Source: JAVBUZ01 sp031554725 (lineage in GTDB: Bacteria > Bacillota > Clostridia > Lachnospirales > Lachnospiraceae). Taken from it: 9,065 nt of DNA. The position numbers and the translations under genes are program-made. Below the pieces are notes generated by a model. That model worked only from the letters and a program-made list of their open reading frames with translations. It was not told the DNA's origin and ran no database searches. The stretch spans positions 1 to 9,065 of the forward strand of contig JAVBUZ010000099.1 in the NCBI GenBank assembly GCA_031554725.1, in the 5' to 3' direction. Positions 1 through 5,543 of the stretch are shown here, in pieces. Numbering within the stretch: the stretch's first letter is position 1; every line of letters starts with the position of its first letter.

Positions 1-84
1 TGCTGCTATTTCATTGTAACTTTTATTGCTGTTCAAATATGCCATAACAATTTCCTTCTTGGTTTGAAAAGAATATTTTGCCAT
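1..84 (-). CDS. IS3-family transposase OrfA, N-terminal fragment (cut by window edge)
   Basis: Only the first 28 residues are inside the window; they begin MAKYSFQTKKEIVMAYL and continue with a segment containing NKSYNEIAA. This is the start of the helix-turn-helix domain of OrfA (InsA-like) proteins of the IS3 family, IS150 group, which bind the IS ends. The ATG at 84-82 is preceded by GGGAGG about 11 bases upstream, inside a hairpin stem. The identification rests on the N-terminal pattern together with the adjacent IS terminal repeat. The rest of OrfA, the frameshift site and the OrfB DDE domain would lie to the left of the window, so it cannot be told whether the element is intact. Confidence 0.75.
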   Translation of the reverse strand, partial: MAKYSFQTKKEIVMAYLNSNKSYNEIAA

Positions 85-138
85 AAAAAAACCGACCTCC
101 CAATCGTTAGATTTTTGGTCTAACTTTTGGGGGTCGGT
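85..138 (-). terminator. Hairpin plus T-run at IS end; likely operon terminator
   Basis: Bases 91-100 pair with 129-138 (one G-T pair, otherwise Watson-Crick), and an inner helix pairs 106-111 (GTTAGA) with 119-124 (TCTAAC). On the minus strand the stem is followed directly by seven T (91-85), the layout of an intrinsic terminator. It is the only good terminator candidate downstream of the glycosyltransferase gene. It also lies between outside transcription and the transposase ATG, so it would block read-through into the transposase. The stem contains the transposase GGAGG (96-100). Confidence 0.7.
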
Positions 139-178
139 TCAATCTTTGGTCTTTCTTATTCGTAGGAATTACGCTTCC

Positions 179-1207
179 TTAGTTAAAGTTAAATATCTTC
201 TGACAGATACGATAGCCTTCTACGGAAATCTTTCTTCCACCTTTTCCTGGTAGGTTCATGGCGCCACCCATAACGCCACTTCTTAAATACCGATACAGCT
301 TCTTGTCTTTTTCCTTTAGGTAATCCCATACCTCTTTTTTCATTTCCAAATGTTCAGGTGTATTGGCTTTAATTAGTAGTATAGAAGAAACTGTGGTAAT
401 AATTTCTAAATAGTTACGCATGTACTGATATAGTCGCTTTGTTTTCAAAATTTCATCCTTATGCTCCACCAAGTAATCTATCATAATCTTATTTACTCTA
501 ATTTGCTGGTCGATACGGGAAATCATGATACCTTCGTTTACTGACTGATCTGCTCTTCCTATATAGTAGCGATAGAAGTTAACATCCAAGTAGTACATGT
601 TTTTTACATATGGTAAGGGTTCAAAAACATAGAGGTTATCCACATAAAATGTATGCTCCGGTAGCTTAAGTCCACAATCCTTAAGCAACTTGGTACGAAA
701 AATAACTGAATGCATCAAGATATAATGCCCCTTTGTAAAGTGTCTGCAATCTGACCAGGTAAACATCTTGCCTTCCGGTAAAATACGGCGATAATGCATT
801 ACCTTTTTTCTCTTTTCCCCTTCTTTTTCATAAACAAAGTTGCTTATAAGCATATCTAGGGCTTGTCCGCCACCTGCAAGTTCACGAAGCTTATCTAAAA
901 TCTTTTTGTATGCCTCTTCCTTTACCCAATCATCACTATCAACTACTTTAAAGTAAAGTCCTGTAGCATTTTCAATTCCTGCATTTACTGCTGAACCATG
1001 TCCACCATTTTCTTTATGAACTGCTTTTACAATGGTGGGATATTTTTCTGCGTATTCATCAGCAATAGCTGCTGTATTATCCTTTGTGGAACCGTCATTT
1101 ACTATAATTATTTCTACATCCTCTCCACCTGTAAGCAAAGTGTCTACACAGTGGCGCATGTATCCTTCTGAGTTGTAGCATGGTATAGCTATTGATAATA
1201 ATTTCAT
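179..1207 (-). CDS. Glycosyltransferase family 2 protein
   Basis: 342 residues, GT-A fold. The N-terminus has the family 2 signature SIAIPCYNSEGYM (5-17), then VNDGS (36-40) for the nucleotide-sugar site and the metal-binding DXD-type motif VVDSDDW (88-94). A later acidic site, FYVDNLYV (187-194), sits where the catalytic base is expected. No membrane span is evident, so it is probably cytosolic or peripheral. It would transfer a sugar from a nucleotide-sugar to a glycan or lipid acceptor; the substrate cannot be read from sequence. The ATG overlaps the TGA of the upstream fusion gene by four bases (ATGA) and has its own AAAGGAGA seven bases upstream, so the two are translationally coupled. 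It is the last gene of the operon and ends just before an IS. No functional link to its DNA-repair neighbour is evident. Confidence 0.88.
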   Translation of the reverse strand: MKLLSIAIPCYNSEGYMRHCVDTLLTGGEDVEIIIVNDGSTKDNTAAIADEYAEKYPTIVKAVHKENGGHGSAVNAGIENATGLYFKVVDSDDWVKEEAYKKILDKLRELAGGGQALDMLISNFVYEKEGEKRKKVMHYRRILPEGKMFTWSDCRHFTKGHYILMHSVIFRTKLLKDCGLKLPEHTFYVDNLYVFEPLPYVKNMYYLDVNFYRYYIGRADQSVNEGIMISRIDQQIRVNKIMIDYLVEHKDEILKTKRLYQYMRNYLEIITTVSSILLIKANTPEHLEMKKEVWDYLKEKDKKLYRYLRSGVMGGAMNLPGKGGRKISVEGYRICQKIFNFN

Positions 1208-2985
1208 TGGTCTCTCCTTTTATATTTCTCATTTCCTTGTTTTATATTTAAATACCTCGTATACGTTACAAAAGCAGATGGAATCGGGTATTTTTCTTCC
1301 GTTTCCTTAGCCTCCACAAAAAGCCAGCCTTGTTCGTTTTGCTGAGCCGAAGGAACTGCCAGTTCATCTACCTTTATCGTATAACCCTTCATATGCCACT
1401 CTTTATGAGAAAAAATATGTTTTGTTTCTTCAAGAGGTAAAATCCTCAAAATCTTTAATCCCAGACTCCCTAAATAGTCTACCACTTCTTCAGCGGTTTT
1501 ATAACCTTCCATGGATGGAAACTCATACATTCCTGCTAGTAGACCCTTAGTCGGACGCTTCTGCAGGGCTGCTTTCTTATCATCTTGAATTACCAAAATG
1601 GTTTTTTCCTCTATTGTTCTAGCTTTTTTTGTTGCCTTTTTGGGATACTGGGTCATTACATTTTCTTTAAAAGCCATGCATAGATGAGAAAGTGGACACA
1701 CATCACAATGTGGCGCACCGTTTGGAATACAAACCGTAGCACCAAGTTCCATCATGGCCTGATTAAAGTCACCTGGACGTTCTTTAGGCATCACCAAAAG
1801 CAAATCACTCTCTACCCCATTTTTCACCTTTTGATTTAATATGTCCTTGTCATCCATTCGTATTCTAGAAATGACCCGAAGCACATTCCCATCAACCGCC
1901 GCTGCTACTCTCCCATATGCAATCGATGCAATCGCTCCTGCGGTATAGCTCCCAATTCCTTTTAGCTTCAAAAGCTCTTCATATTCATTGGGCATTATTC
2001 CATGATATTCCTCCATAATTTGAATAGCCGCTTTTTGTAAGTTTTTCACCCTATTATAATAGCCCAAACCTTCCCACAATTTCAAGAGGTCATTTTCTTT
2101 CGCCCGAGATAACTCTTGAGGACTGGGTAGTTCCGCCATAAATCTTTCAAAATAAGGCTTGGCCGCTTCTACACGAGTTTGCTGTAACATAATTTCTGAA
2201 ACCCATACTTTATATGGCGTAGGGTCTTCTCGCCAGGGCAAGATTCTGTGCCCTTTATCATACCACTCTAGAAGCGGCTTTGCTATCCCCACTAAGCCGT
2301 CATCCTTTATTCGTACCTCTACTGGCGAGTCTAGAATCAAAGAGTCTGGACTTACCTTACAGTCATATACCAAAATTTTAACTCCTGCCTTTGCTGCTTT
2401 TTCTAAGGTCTCAGCAAACTCAGGGTGATTTATCCTATTGGGAGTAAAATACTGAGCACCCTTCATTTGCACAACAAATAAAACGTAGACTTCATAGCCT
2501 TCCTTCTTGGCGGCAACTAATTCTTCCAAATGCTTAATTGCTCTTTCTGAAGGTGCATCCGGAAAGCTTACTACGGCATCATTTTCTAATGTGACACCTT
2601 TTACTTCCATAAATATTTTTTCCCGACTTGTCTCAATATAAAAGTCAAAACGTGAATTTCCATATTTTGTTTCTGGACGTACAAAAACAAGGTCAGGAAA
2701 AAGAGCTTTTGTATAAAGCCATTCCTCCACAACCTTGTTGGGTGCTTGAGAGTCCATATTTATTAACACATCCCCTTTTTCGACCGCAATTAAATCGTAC
2801 GCAGTCTTCCTTTCGGGGTTATTACTTTTTTCTAAATAAACTATTGCATTATCCGTTAGTAATTCCTTACATCGTCCTGTATTTTTCACATGAACAACAT
2901 GTTTTTCGCCCTCAATTTCCACATAGGCAATAAATCGATTGGGACGTTCTAAAAACTTGCCCTTCACCACTTTTGTATATTTCAT
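1204..2985 (-). CDS. sfsA-mutY: SfsA-MutY fusion: SfsA nuclease-like domain + A/G-specific adenine glycosylase
   Basis: 593 residues in one uninterrupted frame. Residues 1-228 are a full-length SfsA protein (usual length about 230): RFDFYIE (112-118), the PD-(D/E)XK-like MEVKGVTL (126-133; E127, K129) and FPDAPSERAIKHLEEL (141-156). Residues 232-593 are a complete MutY, which removes adenine mispaired with 8-oxoguanine. Its features are VSEIMLQQTRV with catalytic E264, the helix-hairpin-helix LKGIGSYTAGA (Y347), AVDGNVLRV with catalytic D365, and 4Fe-4S cysteines C419, C427, C430 and C436. The C-terminal NUDIX-like domain (about 460-580) carries the 8-oxoG-sensing loop F525-S526-H527. No key residue is missing in either half. 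The cysteine spacing is CX7CX2CX5C, one longer than CX6CX2CX5C of E. coli MutY. The start ATG has GAAGG seven bases upstream; the nucleotidase stop is 29 bases before it. SfsA is annotated as a DNA/RNA nuclease or DNA-binding protein; what it does for MutY is unknown. Confidence 0.93.
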   Translation of the reverse strand: MKYTKVVKGKFLERPNRFIAYVEIEGEKHVVHVKNTGRCKELLTDNAIVYLEKSNNPERKTAYDLIAVEKGDVLINMDSQAPNKVVEEWLYTKALFPDLVFVRPETKYGNSRFDFYIETSREKIFMEVKGVTLENDAVVSFPDAPSERAIKHLEELVAAKKEGYEVYVLFVVQMKGAQYFTPNRINHPEFAETLEKAAKAGVKILVYDCKVSPDSLILDSPVEVRIKDDGLVGIAKPLLEWYDKGHRILPWREDPTPYKVWVSEIMLQQTRVEAAKPYFERFMAELPSPQELSRAKENDLLKLWEGLGYYNRVKNLQKAAIQIMEEYHGIMPNEYEELLKLKGIGSYTAGAIASIAYGRVAAAVDGNVLRVISRIRMDDKDILNQKVKNGVESDLLLVMPKERPGDFNQAMMELGATVCIPNGAPHCDVCPLSHLCMAFKENVMTQYPKKATKKARTIEEKTILVIQDDKKAALQKRPTKGLLAGMYEFPSMEGYKTAEEVVDYLGSLGLKILRILPLEETKHIFSHKEWHMKGYTIKVDELAVPSAQQNEQGWLFVEAKETEEKYPIPSAFVTYTRYLNIKQGNEKYKRRDQ

Positions 2986-3014
2986 TCTTAACCTTCTTTT
3001 CGTTTTAAGTCCAA

Positions 3015-3932
3015 TTAACCAGCCTTACTTTCCTGCTTATATGGCACCCTCGCAGAAGGAACCACTTGCGCTGCTGCCTGTGTATGTACCATCTGGTCAT
3101 CAAAAAAAATATGTGCTCCAAAGGCCGCTAAAATTTCCTTCTTTGACACTCCTCCGAGAAAAAAAGCCTCATCTATACGAACATCCCATGCACGTAGTGT
3201 TCGAATTACACGCTCATGTGCTGGAGCACTTCTAGCCGTTACTAGGGCGGTGCGAATTGGAACTGCCATGGTCGAAAATTCCTTTTGTATCTGTGATATC
3301 GTCTTCAAGAATTTTGCAAATGGCCCCTCTAGCAAGGGACTCTGTGCATTCTGTAATTCGTTATTGGAAAATGCCATCAAACCCTTTTCCTTAAATATCT
3401 TTTCAGACTCATCCGCAAAAAGCACTGCATCTCCGTCAAACGCAATCTTAATCTGAGAAATTTCTTTCTCACAGTCATAGCCCACATGAGAATCTGTACA
3501 AATAATCCCCGCCGCTACACCTGAATCAATGGCACACTGTACGTCGTCCTCGTAAGCAGATAAAAATAAATCTGTCTGAAAGGCACTAAGGTACGGAGCC
3601 AGAGATGCTCCACTTGCTAAAACCGCTCGGGTAATATCTAAGCCATAGTGACTAATGGAATGAAACACTCGAAGAGACGTATCTGGACTATTGCGAGACA
3701 TAACAATTACTTCTACCCTATTATTTTGTCCTGATAATTTATTGATATTTAAAAGCGATTTAATAAGTGCAAACCCCGATCCAGGCATCAGGATTTCATT
3801 TTCATGCTCTACCTGATATCTACAATACGCTTCTACTCCTTGCTTTTCAAATATCTCATTTTCAATGGTCAAATCAAATAGAGCTCTAGATGATACCCCA
3901 ATTACTAATTTGTTTTCTAAATCATAAGCCAT
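3015..3932 (-). CDS. Cytosolic 5'-nucleotidase, cN-I-like (PF06189 family)
   Basis: 305 residues, matching the bacterial 5'-nucleotidase family related to animal cytosolic nucleotidase I, which releases phosphate from nucleoside monophosphates in the cytoplasm. Family hallmarks are LVIGVSSRALFDL (9-21), VIVMSRNSPDTSLRVF (75-90) and HYGLDITRA (95-103). The HAD catalytic core lies in the middle: motif I FDGDAVLF with D166 and D168, motif II LVTAR (T232), a lysine in GVSKKEIL (K264/K265), and motif IV FFDD (D278, D279). All catalytic positions are present. No signal peptide is seen. The ATG is preceded by AAAGGAGG with seven bases of spacing, one of the strongest ribosome binding sites in the window. 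It lies 57 bases after the DUF1653 gene and 29 before sfsA-mutY, with no terminator between, so it is an operon member. Substrate preference (AMP, IMP, dUMP or damaged nucleotides) cannot be read from sequence. Confidence 0.87.
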   Translation of the reverse strand: MAYDLENKLVIGVSSRALFDLTIENEIFEKQGVEAYCRYQVEHENEILMPGSGFALIKSLLNINKLSGQNNRVEVIVMSRNSPDTSLRVFHSISHYGLDITRAVLASGASLAPYLSAFQTDLFLSAYEDDVQCAIDSGVAAGIICTDSHVGYDCEKEISQIKIAFDGDAVLFADESEKIFKEKGLMAFSNNELQNAQSPLLEGPFAKFLKTISQIQKEFSTMAVPIRTALVTARSAPAHERVIRTLRAWDVRIDEAFFLGGVSKKEILAAFGAHIFFDDQMVHTQAAAQVVPSARVPYKQESKAG

Positions 3933-3989
3933 ATGCTACCTCCTTTGGTTTTTTATATAGGTTTCCAATGCAGGCGTAGCTTAAAAAGC

Positions 3990-4526
3990 TTATCTCAAGC
4001 GGTTACATTCGTATTTTTCCAAGGTTACCAAGCAGCTTTTCAAGCCCTCATATCTTGCTTCTTTTTCCCCTTCTGGCACTTCTACATCCAGGGCAATTGC
4101 CATGGTGGTAATCATGTCGTCGGTAATTCGATGACGAAGTCCAACTAAAATATTTAGCCTTTCCTCATACGTATCCGCATCTAAAAAATCCATCACCATG
4201 GGGTCAAGCTGAAGCTCCTCTTGTTCTTCTTGCTGCACCGATTCAGTTGCTACCACTTCTGCCTGTTCCACTACTACCTTTATCTCGTTAGTGGATGTAC
4301 CTTGTAGTTCAAACCTATATTCTTGCTCTGCATTAGGATATTTTATCTTATCAACCTTTTCCATAAACATGGCTAACGGTCTTGCGTATAATTTATAATC
4401 ACCATAAAGCGCCTGATATACTACCAGCTGCTCTCCCGTTTCAGAATGCTCTGCTACAGCAAAAATCTGATACATATTTCCTTTAAAGTGCTTATAAAAT
4501 TCATGTGGTTTGGGAATCTGTCGCAT
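3990..4526 (-). CDS. DUF1653 domain protein with acidic linker and C-terminal helical region
   Basis: 178 residues. Residues about 8-64 form a DUF1653 domain: YKHFKGNMYQIFAVAEHSET (11-30), then VVYQALYGDY (35-44) and ARPLAMF (48-54). The function of this small beta-rich domain is not established. Residues about 80-107 are a Glu/Gln-rich linker, and 108-175 look helical (VMDFLDADTYEERLNIL, then GLRHRITDDMITTMAIALDV), which I do not assign to a named family. No membrane segment or signal peptide, so it should be cytosolic. It is the first gene of the operon: the promoter at 4561-4589 gives a 5' leader of about 28 bases, and AAAGGAGA lies seven bases before the ATG. It may act with the nucleotidase and repair fusion downstream, but only position suggests so. 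Confidence 0.85.
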   Translation of the reverse strand: MRQIPKPHEFYKHFKGNMYQIFAVAEHSETGEQLVVYQALYGDYKLYARPLAMFMEKVDKIKYPNAEQEYRFELQGTSTNEIKVVVEQAEVVATESVQQEEQEELQLDPMVMDFLDADTYEERLNILVGLRHRITDDMITTMAIALDVEVPEGEKEARYEGLKSCLVTLEKYECNRLR

Positions 4527-4560
4527 ATCGTTCTCCTTTATTTTTTTCTTGATATGTTAC

Positions 4561-4589
4561 ATTATAATCCCAAATTTTATACTTGTCAT
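4561..4589 (-). promoter_or_regulatory. Sigma-A promoter of the DUF1653-nucleotidase-sfsA/mutY-GT2 operon
   Basis: On the minus strand, -35 ATGACA (4589-4584) and -10 TATAAT (4566-4561) are separated by exactly 17 bases: 5 of 6 and 6 of 6 matches to consensus. Predicted start of transcription is near 4554, about 28 bases before the DUF1653 ATG. The -35 box lies only 13 bases past the stop codon of the preceding small gene, and no terminator separates them, so read-through from upstream could add to expression. No obvious operator is seen, which suggests steady housekeeping expression. Confidence 0.8.
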
Positions 4590-4602
4590 TCCTTTCTTAT
4601 TT

Positions 4603-4974
4603 CTAAGATTCAAGAAATTTGTGGAAAAAATTGCAATCAGGACTTTCAAAACTAAACGCTTCTAACGTTTCTTTAAGATGCTCTTTTTCATCCTCTGATA
4701 GCCTATTTAGCTTTTCATTATGGATGGTCACTGTGTAGAGCCTTTGCCCCTTTTCATCCACCACTCTAGTTAACATGACACCGCTATTTTTATAACCAGC
4801 TTCCTGCAAACATCTTTTTATATCCTTTACATATTCCTGTTCAATTTGTCGGTAATAGCTTTCCTCTATTTTGAAATTCTCATTACTGTGGCTCATTACC
4901 GTGCTGGTAATACAAAATGTTGTTACTAAAATAAGGCCTATTGTTAATAAAATAAATCTTCCTGTTTTTTTCAT
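4603..4974 (-). CDS. Small single-span secreted or membrane protein, unknown function
   Basis: I do not recognise a named family. The product is 123 residues when started at the ATG at 4974. The frame opens at a TTG at 4980, but that codon is only three bases from GGAG, while the ATG is nine bases from it, so the ATG is preferred. Residues 6-25 are a hydrophobic span after MKKTGR, so the protein is exported and anchored or cleaved; C21 is preceded by F, which does not fit a lipobox. The outside part (about 28-123) starts with a charged helix (EESYYRQIEQEYVKDIKRCL, 37-56), then a strand-like stretch (VMLTRVVD, 66-73; LYTVTIHN, 79-86) and another charged helix (92-107). Two cysteines, C55 and C114, could pair. 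It is divergent from the gene at 5177, and I find no convincing promoter in front of it. Confidence 0.7.
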   Translation of the reverse strand: MKKTGRFILLTIGLILVTTFCITSTVMSHSNENFKIEESYYRQIEQEYVKDIKRCLQEAGYKNSGVMLTRVVDEKGQRLYTVTIHNEKLNRLSEDEKEHLKETLEAFSFESPDCNFFHKFLES

Positions 4975-5072
4975 AATCAAGAACTCCTTTGCTTTTTTTT
5001 GCTTTTCTTGATTTTACAAAAGATTATGTCCAATAAACCACCCTTAGAATAATGCATTTTCTAATTTCCTAC

Positions 5073-5101
5073 TAGAAAAAAAACATGTCATCTTGTATAA
5101 T
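5073..5101 (+). promoter_or_regulatory. Probable promoter of the small membrane protein gene
   Basis: A perfect -10 TATAAT (5096-5101) stands 17 bases after a weak -35 TAGAAA (5073-5078, 4 of 6). A start of transcription near 5108 would give a leader of about 70 bases before the ATG at 5177. The weak -35 suggests either low basal activity or help from an activator. Confidence 0.5.
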
Positions 5102-5109
5102 ATTTTTGA

Positions 5110-5170
5110 TGAGTAAAAACTCACCTATTATTTTAAAAGCCTCGTAATAATACGAAGAGCTACGAAGGAG
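5110..5170 (+). other. Structured 5' leader with duplicated Shine-Dalgarno-like segment
   Basis: A small hairpin, TGAGT-AAAA-ACTCA (5110-5123), lies at the predicted 5' end of the transcript. Further on, TCGTA (5142-5146) can pair with TACGA at 5151-5155 or with a second TACGA at 5161-5165, because a ten-base unit is repeated in tandem: TACGAAGAGC (5151-5160) and TACGAAGGAG (5161-5170). The second copy contains the AAGGAG that serves the ATG at 5177. The two pairings are mutually exclusive and would differ in how exposed the ribosome binding site is. The stems are short (5 bp), so regulation is speculative. I see no other feature in 4975-5176 beyond this and the promoter. Confidence 0.35.
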
Positions 5171-5176
5171 ATAAGT

Positions 5177-5467
5177 ATGGACAAAAAAACAACGGGTATC
5201 GTGGGATACCTTACATGGATTGGTTTTCTAATTGCTTTTCTTGCAGGCGATAAAGAAGGGGCAAAGTTTCATTTAAATCAATCATTAGTTATTTGGCTCG
5301 GCTACATCTGTGCTGGTGTATTTAATTGGATTCCCCTAATTGGTTGGCTCTTTAGCCTTGTAGCTTACATTTTCTTATTTGTATGCCTTATCTTAGGATT
5401 AATGTATGCTATCAAAGAACAGGAAACCGAAGTTCCTTTAATTGGACAAATTAAAATTCTTAAATAA
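5177..5467 (+). CDS. Small multi-span membrane protein, DUF4870/Tic20-like
   Basis: 96 residues and almost entirely hydrophobic. Three membrane segments are visible, at about 8-23, 34-50 and 54-78. The loop GDKEGAKFHLNQSL (24-37) after the first span, the Trp- and Pro-containing turn FNWIPLIGWL (49-58), and the ending VPLIGQIKIL (86-95) match the pattern of small bacterial DUF4870/Tic20-type proteins, whose role is not established. The ATG has AAGGAG with six bases of spacing. It is the only plus-strand gene in the window, stands alone, and converges with vanY. Its terminator begins within its stop codon. The family call is from pattern memory; that it is an integral membrane protein is clear from the sequence. 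Confidence 0.8.
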   Translation: MDKKTTGIVGYLTWIGFLIAFLAGDKEGAKFHLNQSLVIWLGYICAGVFNWIPLIGWLFSLVAYIFLFVCLILGLMYAIKEQETEVPLIGQIKILK

Positions 5468-5496
5468 GCCGCAGTGCGATTCCCGCGGAGCTTTTT
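5466..5496 (+). terminator. Probable terminator of the small membrane protein gene
   Basis: AAGC (5466-5469) pairs with GCTT (5490-5493), and CGC (5470-5472) with GCG (5485-5487), with a two-base bulge, giving a GC-rich stem followed by a run of five T (5492-5496). The stem begins within the stop codon. The helix is imperfect, so efficiency is uncertain. Confidence 0.5.
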
Positions 5497-5508
5497 GATT
5501 TCATAGGA

Positions 5509-5543
5509 AAATCAAATGAGGTAGTGTTACCACACTACCTCAT
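5509..5543 (-). terminator. Terminator of vanY, overlapping its last codons
   Basis: A perfect 12-bp stem pairs 5516-5527 with 5532-5543, with a four-base loop. On the minus strand it is followed by TTTGATTTTCC. One arm encodes residues near the carboxypeptidase C-terminus and the loop holds most of the TAA stop (5529-5527). In the plus direction the stem is followed by AAATTA rather than T, so it should work mainly for vanY. A second AT-rich 8-bp inverted repeat (5494-5501 with 5509-5516) lies immediately beyond it. Confidence 0.7.

Larger units (their letters stand above)
1..141 (-). mobile_element. Left end of an IS3-family (IS150-like) insertion sequence
   Basis: Read on the minus strand, the element starts at 141 with TGAACCGACCCCCAAAAGTT followed by AGACC. 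IS3-family ends typically begin with TG, and the AAAGTTAGAC core is typical of IS150-group terminal repeats. The transposase ATG follows 57 bases inside the end, as expected for an IS left end. The element lies 37 bases downstream of the glycosyltransferase stop codon, so it did not interrupt that gene. The right end and the target-site duplication are not visible, so the exact outer boundary (141) is inferred from the TG rule. Confidence 0.7.

Noticed and set aside
2159..2933. Plus-strand open frames opposite the sfsA-mutY gene
   Set aside because: They have no family signature and no good ribosome binding site, and they lie antisense to a clearly coding, motif-rich gene.
3974..3993. AGCTT-TTT-AAGCT hairpin after the DUF1653 gene as a terminator
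   Set aside because: The stem is only five AT-rich pairs and is not followed by a T run on the minus strand; the next gene starts soon after with a strong ribosome binding site.
4906..4925. Lipoprotein box in the 123-residue small protein
   Set aside because: The residue before C21 is Phe, which signal peptidase II sites do not accept; a plain signal anchor fits better.
4975..4980. TTG at 4980 as the start of the 123-residue small protein
   Set aside because: It is only three bases from GGAG; the ATG at 4974 has nine bases of spacing and is the stronger codon.
4991..5072. Minus-strand promoter for the gene at 4603-4974
   Set aside because: Several -10-like strings occur (such as TAAAAT and CATAAT), but none has a matching -35 at 16-18 bases; in such AT-rich DNA they are expected by chance.
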